Shown: positions 54,308-63,280 of the stretch, piece after piece
How positions within the stretch are numbered: position 1 is the first letter of the stretch
Layout: every line of letters begins with the position of its first letter
Notes under the pieces: model-generated
Databases searched by the model: none
The model's input: the letters and a program-made list of their open reading frames with translations, nothing else
Told to the model about the DNA's origin: nothing
Origin: an uncultured Flavobacteriaceae bacterium
GTDB lineage: Bacteria > Bacteroidota > Bacteroidia > Flavobacteriales > Flavobacteriaceae
Length of the DNA: 64,000 bases
Direction of reading: 5' to 3'
Assembly: GCA_937929935.1 (NCBI GenBank)
Contig: CALFUL010000024.1
Coordinates: forward strand, 1-64,000
Made by a program: the position numbers and the translations under genes

Positions 54308-54850
54308 ATGAAAACCTATGTTGCGCTGTTACGCGGTATTAATGTTGGTGGCCAAAACAAAGTAAAAATGGTCACTTTAAAAGAGGTGTTTGCAAAATTG
54401 GGTTTTATAGATGTTACCACGTATATACAAAGCGGAAATGTGGTTTTTAAAAGTAAAATTTTAGAAATTTCAAGCCTCGAAAAACAAATAGAAACCGCCA
54501 TAGAAACTAACTTTGGTTTTAAAGCGTCAGTTCTTATTAAAACAGAAAAAGAACTTGCCATAATACTTAATGAAAGCCCTTTTAAAAACCCAGAAGATAT
54601 TACAGCAAAGCAAGTGTATTATGTTTTATTAAAAGAAAAGCCTGCACCTAATTTAAAACAAGCTCTTGTACCTAATAATTATCCAAATGAACAATTTTTG
54701 ATAACCGCTAATTGTGTTTATTTAAATTGTTTGAAGGGTGCCGGAAAAGCAAAATTGACGAACAACGTTATAGAAAAAAAATTAAAAATTTCATCAACGA
54801 CAAGAAATCATAGAACCTTATTAAAGTTAATAGAATTGGCTTCATCATGA
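54308..54850 (+). CDS. DUF1697-family protein
   Basis: 180 residues. YVALLRGINVGGQNKVKMVTLKEVFAKLGF, then YIQSGNVVFKS and NCVYLNC with TRNHRTLLKLIELA, are the signatures of DUF1697. No biochemical function is established. Cytosolic, single domain. Close behind the flavoprotein gene. Confidence 0.9.
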   Translation: MKTYVALLRGINVGGQNKVKMVTLKEVFAKLGFIDVTTYIQSGNVVFKSKILEISSLEKQIETAIETNFGFKASVLIKTEKELAIILNESPFKNPEDITAKQVYYVLLKEKPAPNLKQALVPNNYPNEQFLITANCVYLNCLKGAGKAKLTNNVIEKKLKISSTTRNHRTLLKLIELASS

Positions 54851-54864
54851 GAAAATCAATGACC

Positions 54865-54872
54865 TATCTTTG
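54865..54872 (+). promoter_or_regulatory. Bacteroidota -7 element (TATCTTTG) upstream of mvaD
   Basis: Exact TANNTTTG match 17 nt before the mvaD ATG. A TTG at 54836-54838 is further upstream than ideal for the -33 box. Suggests that the mevalonate genes have their own promoter. Confidence 0.5.
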
Positions 54873-54889
54873 TCTAAAATTAAAGTCTA

Positions 54890-55972
54890 ATGACTGAGCA
54901 AGATTTTGTTCTTAAATCACACCCTAAAAATGTAGATCAAGGTTCAATTACCTATAGATCGCCAAGTAATATCGCTTTGGTAAAATATTGGGGTAAAAAA
55001 GAAAATCAAATTCCTGAAAACCCTTCTATTAGTTTTACGTTAGATGCCTGTGCAACCACAACAACCTTAGCATTTAAAAAGTTAGATAAAAAAAGCAATA
55101 AATTTTCTTTTGACTTATTGTTTGAAGGAAAAAGAAAAGATGACTTCAAGCCAAAAATCGAAACATTTTTTGAGCGAATCGAATTGTATTTGCCTTTTTT
55201 AAAAGCGTATAGTTTTACCATTGAAACCTCAAATTCATTTCCGCATAGTAGTGGTATTGCATCTTCTGCCAGTGGTATGTCAGCTTTAGCACTTTGTTTA
55301 ATGGCTATTGAACAACAGTTAAATCCTGATATTTCTGACAAATATTTTAATCAAAAAGCATCATTTTTAGCGCGTTTAGGATCAGGTAGTGCTTGCCGCA
55401 GTATTGAAGGTAGTCTAATGCAATGGGGTCATCATAAAGGTGTGCCAGATAGTTCAGATTTATACGGAGTCATCTATCCTTTTGAAGTTCATGAAGTGTT
55501 TAAAAACTATCATGATACCATCTTGTTAGTTGATAAAGGGCAAAAACAAGTGAGTAGTACAGTAGGTCATGATTTAATGCACGGGCATCCTTTTGCAAAG
55601 AAAAGATTCGACCAAGCACATGAAAATCTGACCAAATTAAAAAATGTTTTTGCCACCGGAAATTTAAAATCCTTCATTGAAATCGTTGAAAGCGAGGCTT
55701 TAACTCTGCATGCAATGATGATGACAAGTCAACCTTATTTTATTTTAATGAAACCTAAAACCCTTGAAATAATTAATAAAATATGGGCTTTTAGAAAAGA
55801 GACGGGTTCAAATATTTGCTTCACTTTAGATGCAGGGGCCAATGTACATGTGTTGTATCCTGAAAAGGAAAAAGAAGAAGTTTATCAATTTATCAAAAAA
55901 GAGTTGGTTGTTTATTGTGAAAACGGGCAGTATATTTGTGATCGAATTGGTTTCGGAGCAAGAAAACTGTAA
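54890..55972 (+). CDS. mvaD: (Di)phosphomevalonate decarboxylase
   Basis: 360 residues of the GHMP kinase superfamily. SNIALVKYWGKKE (substrate loop), FPHSSGIASSASGMSALA (ATP-binding glycine/serine motif, about 118-134), RLGSGSACRSIEGSL and FTLDAGANVHVL (catalytic Asp region) are the diagnostic blocks. It decarboxylates mevalonate diphosphate to isopentenyl diphosphate using ATP. Phosphomevalonate specificity cannot be excluded by eye. Next to mevalonate kinase; cytosolic. Confidence 0.93.
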   Translation: MTEQDFVLKSHPKNVDQGSITYRSPSNIALVKYWGKKENQIPENPSISFTLDACATTTTLAFKKLDKKSNKFSFDLLFEGKRKDDFKPKIETFFERIELYLPFLKAYSFTIETSNSFPHSSGIASSASGMSALALCLMAIEQQLNPDISDKYFNQKASFLARLGSGSACRSIEGSLMQWGHHKGVPDSSDLYGVIYPFEVHEVFKNYHDTILLVDKGQKQVSSTVGHDLMHGHPFAKKRFDQAHENLTKLKNVFATGNLKSFIEIVESEALTLHAMMMTSQPYFILMKPKTLEIINKIWAFRKETGSNICFTLDAGANVHVLYPEKEKEEVYQFIKKELVVYCENGQYICDRIGFGARKL

Positions 55973-56027
55973 CTTCTTCGTTTAATACAATCTAATTTAA
56001 AGTACTTCTTGTGCTAAAATTAAAATA

Positions 56028-56966
56028 ATGAAAGGTCCACTTTTCTATTCTAAAATATTACTCTTTGGAGAATACGGAATTATCAAAGATTCTAAAGGTC
56101 TATCCATTCCTTATAATTTCTTCAAAGGTGCTTTAAAGAATGATGATAATTCTTCAGAAGAAGCTAAAACGTCAAACCAAAGTCTTTTAGACTTTGTTTC
56201 TTATTTAGAAACATTGTCAAAGGAGAAAAGAGATTTAGTGGTTTTTGAATTAAGTACACTTAGAAAAGATGTTGAGGCCGGAATGTATTTTGACAGTTCA
56301 ATTCCACAAGGTTATGGGGTTGGCAGTAGTGGCGCGTTAGTGGCCGCTATTTATGACAAATATGCTCAAGATAAAATAACAGTACTTGAAAATCTAACAC
56401 GTGATAAGCTCTTAAAATTGAAATCAATTTTTGGAGCAATGGAATCTTTTTTTCATGGTAATTCTTCAGGTTTAGATCCTTTAAATAGCTACTTAAGTTT
56501 ACCTATTCTAATCAATTCGAAAGACAATATTGAATCTGCGAACATTCCTTCTCAAAATGTAGAAGGTAAAGGTGCGGTTTTTCTATTAGATAGCGGATCT
56601 ACTGGTGAAACAGCACCAATGGTTCAGTTGTTCATGGAAAAAATGAAACAAGAGGGTTTTCGATCTATGTTAAAAAATCAGTTTATAAAACATACTGACG
56701 CCTGCGTAGAAGATTTTGTTAATGGTAATGTAAAATCACTTTTTGGAAATTTAAAACAACTCTCAAATGTAGTTTTAGACAATTTCAAACCTATGATTCC
56801 TGCAAAATTTCATCAGCTTTGGAAACAAGGTATAGAATCTAATGATTACTATTTAAAGCTTTGCGGTTCAGGCGGCGGAGGTTATATTTTAGGGTTTACT
56901 CAAGACATTGACAAAGCCCGTTCTGCTCTAAAAGACTATCAATTAGAGGTGGTTTACAACTTCTAA
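56028..56966 (+). CDS. Mevalonate kinase-like GHMP kinase
   Basis: 312 residues. SKILLFGEYGII (N-terminal strand with substrate residues), SIPQGYGVGSSGALVAAIYD (ATP-binding motif 2), HGNSSGLDPLNSYLS (catalytic Asp) and KLCGSGGGGYILGF (motif 3) are the classic GHMP/mevalonate kinase blocks. It should phosphorylate mevalonate to mevalonate 5-phosphate. Placed 55 nt after mvaD and 9 nt before a prenyltransferase gene. Phosphomevalonate kinase is not in the window. Confidence 0.88.
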   Translation: MKGPLFYSKILLFGEYGIIKDSKGLSIPYNFFKGALKNDDNSSEEAKTSNQSLLDFVSYLETLSKEKRDLVVFELSTLRKDVEAGMYFDSSIPQGYGVGSSGALVAAIYDKYAQDKITVLENLTRDKLLKLKSIFGAMESFFHGNSSGLDPLNSYLSLPILINSKDNIESANIPSQNVEGKGAVFLLDSGSTGETAPMVQLFMEKMKQEGFRSMLKNQFIKHTDACVEDFVNGNVKSLFGNLKQLSNVVLDNFKPMIPAKFHQLWKQGIESNDYYLKLCGSGGGGYILGFTQDIDKARSALKDYQLEVVYNF

Positions 56967-56975
56967 ATTCATCAC

Positions 56976-57881
56976 ATGTTTAGTAGAAAAAATAAGCTCT
57001 TACTTTTAAAGTTGTTGAGCCTTTTTTCTGTTGTACGTGGTTATAATATTTTGATGTTAGTATTGGCTCAATATCTAGCTTCTATTTTTATTCTTGCGCC
57101 CAACTTGCCACTAAGAAACGTTGTTTTTGATCTAAATCTGTTCTTTATTGTTTTAGCTTCTGCCTTAGTAATTGCTAGTGGGTATATCATCAATAACTTT
57201 TATGATGCTGAGAAAGACTTGATCAATAAGCCAAAGAAGAGCATGTTGGATCGTTTGGTAAGTCAGCGGTTCAAATTAACCACCTATTTCATATTAAATT
57301 TTATAGCAGTTTTTGCCGCCAGTTATGTGTCTTTTAGAGCGGTGTTATTTTTCTCAGCTTATATTTTTGCTATTTGGTTCTACTCTCATAAACTTAAAAA
57401 AGTGGTCTTTGTTGGTAATTTTGTTTCAACAATTTTGGCTGTGACCCCTTTCTTTGCAGTTTTTGTGTATTACAAAAATTTTGAAACCGTCATTTTTGTT
57501 CATGCCCTATTTTTGTTTTTGTTAATGTTCGTGCGTGAAATGATTAAAGATTTAGAGAATATTAAAGGCGATATGGCTCAGAATTATCGCACCATTCCAA
57601 TTTTATACGGGGCAAAGGTTTCGAAATTATTGATATCTATTTTAACACTTTTAGCCTTAATTCCGGCATCACTTTTAATCTTAAAATTTGATATAGGCCT
57701 AATGTATTTGTATTTTATAGGCTGCGTTGTACTCTTAATATTATCACTCATTTTATTGTATAATTCAAAAACAAAAAGGCATTATGTTTGGCTGCATAAT
57801 ATTTTGAAATTTGTTATAATCTTGGGGGTATTCAGTATTTTGTTGATTGATGTAGATTTGGTATTAAATAGAATTCTTTAA
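56976..57881 (+). CDS. UbiA-family prenyltransferase (GGGP-transferase-like)
   Basis: 301 residues with about eight to nine transmembrane helices. Both Asp-rich motifs are visible: GYIINNFYDAEKDLINKP and REMIKDLENIKGDMAQNYRTIPI, which bind prenyl diphosphate through Mg. It is in the clade often annotated geranylgeranylglycerol-phosphate geranylgeranyltransferase, an archaeal ether-lipid step; other UbiA reactions (menaquinone, heme O) are alternatives. It directly follows mevalonate kinase (9 nt) and precedes a nitrilase (9 nt), so it probably uses the isoprenoids made by this operon. Confidence 0.85.
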   Translation: MFSRKNKLLLLKLLSLFSVVRGYNILMLVLAQYLASIFILAPNLPLRNVVFDLNLFFIVLASALVIASGYIINNFYDAEKDLINKPKKSMLDRLVSQRFKLTTYFILNFIAVFAASYVSFRAVLFFSAYIFAIWFYSHKLKKVVFVGNFVSTILAVTPFFAVFVYYKNFETVIFVHALFLFLLMFVREMIKDLENIKGDMAQNYRTIPILYGAKVSKLLISILTLLALIPASLLILKFDIGLMYLYFIGCVVLLILSLILLYNSKTKRHYVWLHNILKFVIILGVFSILLIDVDLVLNRIL

Positions 57882-57890
57882 AACTTTTAT

Positions 57891-58841
57891 ATGGAAAATA
57901 TCCTCAAGGTAGCCCTGGGTCAAATTTCTCCGGTTTGGTTAAATAAAGTAGCGACTTTAAAAAAAATAGAAGCGACCATAAAGAATGCAGCAAAAGAAAA
58001 AGCAGAACTTATAGTTTTTGGCGAGGCATTGTTACCCGGATACCCTTTTTGGTTGGCATTAACTGATGGCGCTCAATGGGATAAAAAAGTAAATAAAGAA
58101 TTACATGCACATTATGTGCGTAATTCAATTCAAATAGAGGCAGGAGAATTAGATAGCATTTGCCAATTAGCCAAAGAGCATAAAATAGCTGTTTATTTAG
58201 GTATAATGGAACGCGCAAAAAATCGCGGTGGCCATAGTATTTATGCCTCTTTGGTATATATTAATCAAGAAGGAGAGATTAAATCTGTACACCGAAAACT
58301 TCAACCCACTTATGATGAACGCTTAACATGGGCGCCTGGTGATGGTAATGGCTTACAGGTACACTCGCTAAAGCAGTTTACCGTAGGCGGACTCAATTGT
58401 TGGGAAAATTGGATGCCTTTACCTAGGGCAGCACTATACGGACAAGGAGAGAATTTACATATTGCCGTTTGGCCCGGTAGTGTTCATAATACCAAAGACA
58501 TTACACGATTTATTGCTCGTGAATCTAGAAGTTTTGTAATCTCTGTTTCTTCTTTGATGCAAAAATCTGATTTTCCTGATGATACGCCTCATTTAAATGC
58601 CATTTTAGCCAAGGCGCCTGAAACCCTAGCAAATGGCGGATCATGTATAGCTGGGCCCGATGGAGAATGGGTTATAGAACCCGTGCTAAAAAAAGAAGGG
58701 CTGATTTTTCAAAACCTAGATTTTAATCGCGTGTATGAAGAACGTCAAAATTTTGATCCCGTAGGGCACTATTCAAGACCTGATGTCACCAAACTAAAAG
58801 TAAATAGAGAGCGACAATCAACTGTTGAGTTTGAAGATTAA
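57891..58841 (+). CDS. Nitrilase
   Basis: 316 residues. Catalytic triad in context: Glu45 (VFGEALLPGYPFW), Lys136 (VHRKLQPTYDER) and Cys170 (GGLNCWENWMPL). The LTWAPGDGNG and QGENLHIAVWPGS segments are typical of branch-1 (true) nitrilases rather than amidases or omega-amidases. It hydrolyses nitriles to acids and ammonia; the natural substrate is unknown. Cytosolic. The last gene of the tight mevalonate-UbiA run. Confidence 0.9.
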   Translation: MENILKVALGQISPVWLNKVATLKKIEATIKNAAKEKAELIVFGEALLPGYPFWLALTDGAQWDKKVNKELHAHYVRNSIQIEAGELDSICQLAKEHKIAVYLGIMERAKNRGGHSIYASLVYINQEGEIKSVHRKLQPTYDERLTWAPGDGNGLQVHSLKQFTVGGLNCWENWMPLPRAALYGQGENLHIAVWPGSVHNTKDITRFIARESRSFVISVSSLMQKSDFPDDTPHLNAILAKAPETLANGGSCIAGPDGEWVIEPVLKKEGLIFQNLDFNRVYEERQNFDPVGHYSRPDVTKLKVNRERQSTVEFED

Positions 58842-58843
58842 AC

Positions 58844-58851
58844 TACCTTTG
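58844..58851 (+). promoter_or_regulatory. Bacteroidota -7 element (TACCTTTG)
   Basis: Exact TANNTTTG match 17 nt before the pseudouridine synthase ATG, beginning just after the nitrilase stop. A TTG at 58825-58827 is a possible -33 box with slightly short spacing. Confidence 0.5.
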
Positions 58852-58868
58852 CCTTTTAAATTGAAAGT

Positions 58869-59711
58869 ATGAGTAAGTTAGATTCCAAAAAAGGATATAA
58901 AAAATCAGGAAAGAACGAAGGAACTTTCAAAAAGAAGAGTTTTAACAAAGACAACTCGTTCAAAAAGAAGAAGGCTGAACCCAAGAAACCGTCTGACCCC
59001 AATCTAATAAGATTAAATAGATACGTCGCAAATTCAGGTGTTTGTTCACGCCGTGAAGCTGATATATATATTGCTTCAGGTAATGTTACCGTAAACGGAA
59101 AACATGTTTCTGAAATGGGGTATAAGGTAAAATTAACAGATGATGTACGTTTTGATGGGCGAAGATTAAATCCGATTAAAAGAGAATATGTACTTCTAAA
59201 TAAACCAAAAGATTTTGTAACCACCGGAAGAGATGAAAGAGGAAGACGAACTGCAAAAGGGTTAATTTCAGCAGCTTCTAAAAATGAATTAAAAGTAATT
59301 GGAAAATTAGATAAACACTCTACTGGCTTAATTCTTTTTACTAATGATGGAGAACTTACCAAACGATTAAATAGTCCTAAAAACGGATTGCGAAAACTTT
59401 TTCATATCGAACTCAAGAAGCCATTACGAAGTGCCGATTTGAAAAAAATACAAGACGGCTTAGCCATTGATGACAAAGTGGTTAAAGTTCAAGAAATAAG
59501 TTTTGTTGAAAATGCGCCTAAGACCCAAGTGGGTATTGAAATTTATAGTACGCGTAGCAATATAGTTCGCCGGATATTTGAAGAATTAGAATATGAAATT
59601 GCCAAATTAGATCGTGTGGTATATGGCCCATTGACAAAAAAAGATCTTCCTAGGGGACATTGGCGTTATTTGACAGAACAAGAGGTCATTAATTTAGGAA
59701 TGATTCAATAA
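58869..59711 (+). CDS. rRNA pseudouridine synthase (RluB/RsuA family)
   Basis: 280 residues. A Lys-rich disordered extension (1-40) precedes an S4 RNA-binding domain (LNRYVANSGVCSRREADIYIASGNVTVNG, about 45-100). The catalytic block GKLDKHSTGLILFTNDGEL supplies the active-site Asp. Converts a specific uridine to pseudouridine in 16S or 23S rRNA; RluB or RsuA cannot be told apart here. The 3' end overlaps the convergent argH gene by 23 nt. Confidence 0.92.
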   Translation: MSKLDSKKGYKKSGKNEGTFKKKSFNKDNSFKKKKAEPKKPSDPNLIRLNRYVANSGVCSRREADIYIASGNVTVNGKHVSEMGYKVKLTDDVRFDGRRLNPIKREYVLLNKPKDFVTTGRDERGRRTAKGLISAASKNELKVIGKLDKHSTGLILFTNDGELTKRLNSPKNGLRKLFHIELKKPLRSADLKKIQDGLAIDDKVVKVQEISFVENAPKTQVGIEIYSTRSNIVRRIFEELEYEIAKLDRVVYGPLTKKDLPRGHWRYLTEQEVINLGMIQ

Positions 59712-60984
59712 TTTTTTCCATCTTCGCTTTTATCTCATCTAAACACAAATTACCCAAACTACCTTCATGCGTGTGCGAAATATCTCGTTTTGGTATGAAA
59801 TTTTCATTTTCAATCGCTTTGCCCATGGTTTTATAAGCATCTCTAAAGGGCATACCGTTTTTAACTAGTTCATTTAATGTGTCAACACTAAAGAGATAGT
59901 CATATTTTGGGTCTTCAAGAATAGATTTGTTTACACGAATTTCTTTTAAACTAAAAGTGAGAATTTCTAAACAGGCTTTCATGTCTTGAATTGCAGGAAT
60001 AATGATTTCTTTGACCAATTGCAAATCTCTGTGGTAACCACTAGGTAAATTATTAATGACCATGGTTAGTTGACTGGGTATTGCTTGTAGCTTGTTACAT
60101 TTGCCTCGAACCAATTCAAAAACATCAGGGTTCTTCTTGTGCGGCATGATACTAGATCCCGTTGTCAATTCATCTGGAAAGGAAATAAAATCAAAGTTCT
60201 GACTCATGTACAAACATATGTCCATAGCCATTTTGGATAGTGTAGCTGCAATATTTGCCATTCCGAATGCGGTAGCTTTTTCCACTTTTCCACGTCCCAT
60301 TTGAGCAGCTACTACGTTATATTTCATAGTTTCAAAACCCATTTCTTTGGTAGTAAAGCTTCTGTCAATGTCAAATGAACTACCATAACCAGCAGCGCTT
60401 CCTAAGGGGTTTTGATCAGCGACTTTGTACGCCGCATCAATAAAATACAAATCATCAATTAAGCTTTCTGCGTAAGCTGAAAACCATAAACCAAAAGATG
60501 ATGGCATAGCAATTTGTAAATGGGTATACCCTGGCAAAAGAACTCTTTTATGTTTATCAGCCAAGTTTAATAGTACATCAAACAAGTCTATTGTTTGTGA
60601 CTTTATTTCAGTTAATTCATCTTTTAAGTACAAATGCATGGCTACTAAAACCTGGTCATTTCTTGAACGTGCGGTATGTATTTTTTTGCCGATGTCTCCG
60701 AGCTTCTTTGTTAGTAAAAATTCAATTTTTGAATGCATGTCTTCGAAACTGTCTTCAATGGTAAAAGTGTTTTTTTCAATTGACTTTCCAATGACGGTTA
60801 GCTCTTTTACCAAAGCATTGGTTTCATCCGAGGAAAGTAACCCAATTTTGCCCAACATTTTAGCATGGGCCTTGGAAGCAATCACGTCATATTTCGCTAA
60901 ATGCAAATCAAGTTCTCTATCATTACCTACGGTAAAGTGATCTATTTTTTTATCAGTGCTAAATCCTTTGTCCCAGAGTTTCAT
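59689..60984 (-). CDS. argH: Argininosuccinate lyase
   Basis: 431 residues. GSSIMPHKKNPDVFELVRGK is the fumarase/ASL superfamily signature with the catalytic serine loop; SRNDQVLVAMHLYLKD and LPGYTHLQIAMPSSFG are the other conserved regions. Cleaves argininosuccinate to arginine and fumarate, the last step of arginine synthesis. Last gene of the arg operon. The C-terminus overlaps the rRNA pseudouridine synthase gene tail to tail. Confidence 0.96.
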   Translation of the reverse strand: MKLWDKGFSTDKKIDHFTVGNDRELDLHLAKYDVIASKAHAKMLGKIGLLSSDETNALVKELTVIGKSIEKNTFTIEDSFEDMHSKIEFLLTKKLGDIGKKIHTARSRNDQVLVAMHLYLKDELTEIKSQTIDLFDVLLNLADKHKRVLLPGYTHLQIAMPSSFGLWFSAYAESLIDDLYFIDAAYKVADQNPLGSAAGYGSSFDIDRSFTTKEMGFETMKYNVVAAQMGRGKVEKATAFGMANIAATLSKMAMDICLYMSQNFDFISFPDELTTGSSIMPHKKNPDVFELVRGKCNKLQAIPSQLTMVINNLPSGYHRDLQLVKEIIIPAIQDMKACLEILTFSLKEIRVNKSILEDPKYDYLFSVDTLNELVKNGMPFRDAYKTMGKAIENENFIPKRDISHTHEGSLGNLCLDEIKAKMEKIIESFLN

Positions 60985-60990
60985 AATTAG

Positions 60991-61386
60991 TTATTTAGTT
61001 GTCAAATTATTTAGTATTTCTATGGCAGCATCTGCATCTTTTTTGCCAACAAAAAGGTGGTCATGATAAAAGGCGGCAACTACATTGCAGCTAATGTTAG
61101 CTTTAGCTAATGCCGTTGAAATAACAGCTGTAAGGCCCACAGCTTCTAAAGAAGAATGAACAGACAATGTTATCCAAGCGGCACTATAATTGTATTTTAA
61201 GTCTAATAGGTCAGCCTTATTTTTTTCTAAGATGATAGTAAAGCCTTCTTTTTCTTTAAAAATTCCAACAACATCTGAAAGGTTTATTTCATTGGTGTCT
61301 TCAATGTTTGCAAAAACATAATCTCCTGAATTAAGTATAGGTTTTATCTTAGTAAGCAGTTTCGATAAGTTCGTTTCTCCAGACAT
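60991..61386 (-). CDS. ACT-domain protein in the arginine operon
   Basis: 131 residues, two ACT-like halves: GDYVFANIEDTNEINLSDVVGIFKEKEGFTIIL and AAWITLSVHSSLEAVGLTAVISTALAKANISCNVVAAFYHDHLFV. ACT domains bind amino acids and regulate enzymes. It is small and stand-alone, so a separate regulatory subunit or sensor is plausible; no enzyme motif is seen. Located 6 nt from both argH and the deacylase, so surely co-transcribed. Confidence 0.85.
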   Translation of the reverse strand: MSGETNLSKLLTKIKPILNSGDYVFANIEDTNEINLSDVVGIFKEKEGFTIILEKNKADLLDLKYNYSAAWITLSVHSSLEAVGLTAVISTALAKANISCNVVAAFYHDHLFVGKKDADAAIEILNNLTTK

Positions 61387-61392
61387 AATTTT

Positions 61393-62460
61393 CTATTTTA
61401 TTAAAAATCCCTCCAATATTTTGATGTATAAATCAATTCCTTCTTCAATTTCATGCACGTAAATATACTCATCCGCAGAATGTGAACGCGTACTATCACC
61501 TGGTCCTAATTTCAAAGATTGGCAAGTTAATGCTGCTTGGTCTGATAGGGTGGGAGAACCATAGGTTTCTCTTCCTAAAGCTATTCCTGATTGTATTAAA
61601 GGATGGTCTTTGTCAATTTTCGAGGAGTTTAGTTTGAGTCCACGTTCTTGTAATTCACAAGGCGCTTCTGATTTCAACAAATCTGCAATTTCTTGGTTTG
61701 AATAGGCATCGTTCACACGAACATCAATCACCAATTCTACCTGTGCAGGAACCACATTATGCTGACTACCAGCATTGATTTGTGTGACGGTCATTTTTAC
61801 ATCTCCCAAGGTCTCAGATGATTTTTTAAACTTGTAATTCTTAAACCACTCTAAAACTTCAATAGTATTGTAAATGGAATTATTATCATTTGGATGCGCC
61901 GCATGCGATGGAGTTCCTTTTACAACAGCATCGAATACTACTAGTCCTTTTTCTGCGATTGCTAAATCAAGTAAGGTAGGTTCACCAACAATAGCAACAT
62001 CAATTTCAGGAAGACTTGGTAACAATCCTCTCAAGCTATTTTTACCCGCATTTTCTTCTTCCATAGAAGCCACCATCAATATATTATGATTTAGGTTTTC
62101 AGTTGTATAGTAATGTGTGAATGTTGCTATGAGTGATACCAAACAACCGCCAGCATCATTACTGCCCAAACCATATAATTTACCATCTTCAATATGAGGA
62201 TTAAAAGGGTCTTTGGTGTATGCTTTGTTGGGCTTTACAGTATCATGGTGCGAGTTTAGTAAAAGTGTAGGTTTACTATCATCCCAAAACTTATTCTTTG
62301 CAATTACATTATTGTGAATTCGCTCAAAAGGAATGTCAAATGCCTTAAACCAATCTTGAATAGCATCAGCAGTTTTATCCTCTTCACCAGAAAATGATTG
62401 TATTGAAATCAGTTGTTTCAATAAATCTAAAGCCTTATCTGTAAGTTGTTGTTGTGTCAT
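61393..62460 (-). CDS. M20 acyl-ornithine/acyl-citrulline deacylase (ArgE-type)
   Basis: Start set at ATG 62460 (MTQQQLTDKAL); upstream codons overlap argB. About 355 residues. Metal ligands in LLLNSHHDTV (His), GLGSNDAGG (Asp), VASMEEENAGKN (Glu-Glu) and VGEPT; a dimerisation insert follows GTPSHAAHPNDN. In the Bacteroidota arginine route the acyl group is removed after carbamoylation, so the likely substrate is N-acyl-citrulline rather than acetylornithine. That is inferred from the adjacent ArgF'. Confidence 0.9.
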   Translation of the reverse strand: MTQQQLTDKALDLLKQLISIQSFSGEEDKTADAIQDWFKAFDIPFERIHNNVIAKNKFWDDSKPTLLLNSHHDTVKPNKAYTKDPFNPHIEDGKLYGLGSNDAGGCLVSLIATFTHYYTTENLNHNILMVASMEEENAGKNSLRGLLPSLPEIDVAIVGEPTLLDLAIAEKGLVVFDAVVKGTPSHAAHPNDNNSIYNTIEVLEWFKNYKFKKSSETLGDVKMTVTQINAGSQHNVVPAQVELVIDVRVNDAYSNQEIADLLKSEAPCELQERGLKLNSSKIDKDHPLIQSGIALGRETYGSPTLSDQAALTCQSLKLGPGDSTRSHSADEYIYVHEIEEGIDLYIKILEGFLIK

Positions 62461-62461
62461 T

Positions 62462-63280
62462 TTAAATAGTAATCGTTGTATAAAGTTCGTTTTTTGAATC
62501 AAGCATTGAATGATGTCCGATACATATTTTGTCTACACCTCGCTCAATAGCATTGAAACAATTATCAATTTTCGGAATCATGCCATCTGCGATTATACCT
62601 TCGCTTAGTAGTTTTGTATAACTGCGATTGTCAATTTGAGTTATCACCGAATCTTCATCATTGATATTTTGTAAAACACCCTTTTTTTCAAAGCAGTAAT
62701 AAAGCGTTGTTTCATAAAATGAGCTCATGTGAATTGCCACCTCTGCAGCTATGGTATCTGCATTGGTATTCAAAAGCTGCCCGTTTCCATCATGAGTTAT
62801 TGCACAGAAAACGGGAGTTAAATTTGCGGATAGCAATTTCGAAATCATTGAATTATTTACGCCATCTACATCGCCGGCAAAGCCATAATCGATTTCTTTT
62901 ACAAGGCGTTTATGGGCTTGAATAGCATTACCATCAGCTCCGCTCAATCCGATAGCATTACAATTTTTAGCTTGCAATTGTGCAACTATGTTTTTGTTGG
63001 TCAAACCTCCATAAACCATCGTGATTACTTCAAGAGTTTCGGCATCAGTAATTCTGCGCCCATCAATCATTTTAGATTCAATACCTAGTTTCGCTGCCAA
63101 TTGAGTAGCTAGTTTACCACCACCATGGACCAAAATTTTGAGTCCGTCAAGATTTGCAAAAAGGGTTAGAAATTTAGCTAGCTCTTCTTTGTTTTCAATG
63201 ACGTTACCACCTATTTTTATGATGGATAAGCCCCTCCCGGCCTCCCCGAAGGAGAGGTTTTTTTTATTCGATTTTTTCAT
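62462..63280 (-). CDS. argB: N-acylglutamate kinase ArgB
   Basis: 272 residues of the amino-acid kinase family: IIKIGGNVIENKEE (nucleotide), VHGGGKLATQLA (substrate loop), MIDGRRITDAETLEVI and GLSGADGN. It phosphorylates N-acetyl- or N-succinylglutamate. Odd: residues about 6-18 (KKNLSFGEAGRGLS) are not normally present and are encoded by a GC-rich palindromic repeat (63229-63258), lengthening the N-terminus. The start overlaps the argF' stop (ATGA, 63277-63280). Confidence 0.95.
   Translation of the reverse strand: MKKSNKKNLSFGEAGRGLSIIKIGGNVIENKEELAKFLTLFANLDGLKILVHGGGKLATQLAAKLGIESKMIDGRRITDAETLEVITMVYGGLTNKNIVAQLQAKNCNAIGLSGADGNAIQAHKRLVKEIDYGFAGDVDGVNNSMISKLLSANLTPVFCAITHDGNGQLLNTNADTIAAEVAIHMSSFYETTLYYCFEKKGVLQNINDEDSVITQIDNRSYTKLLSEGIIADGMIPKIDNCFNAIERGVDKICIGHHSMLDSKNELYTTITI
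63229..63258 (-). repeat. GC-rich palindromic repeat inside argB
   Basis: The minus-strand segment cctctccttcggggaggc followed by cgggaggggctt forms a hairpin (cctctcc... with ggaggc/gggagg) and is far more GC-rich than its surroundings. It encodes the unusual N-terminal stretch of ArgB. Similar elements recur in Flavobacteriaceae genomes. Confidence 0.55.
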
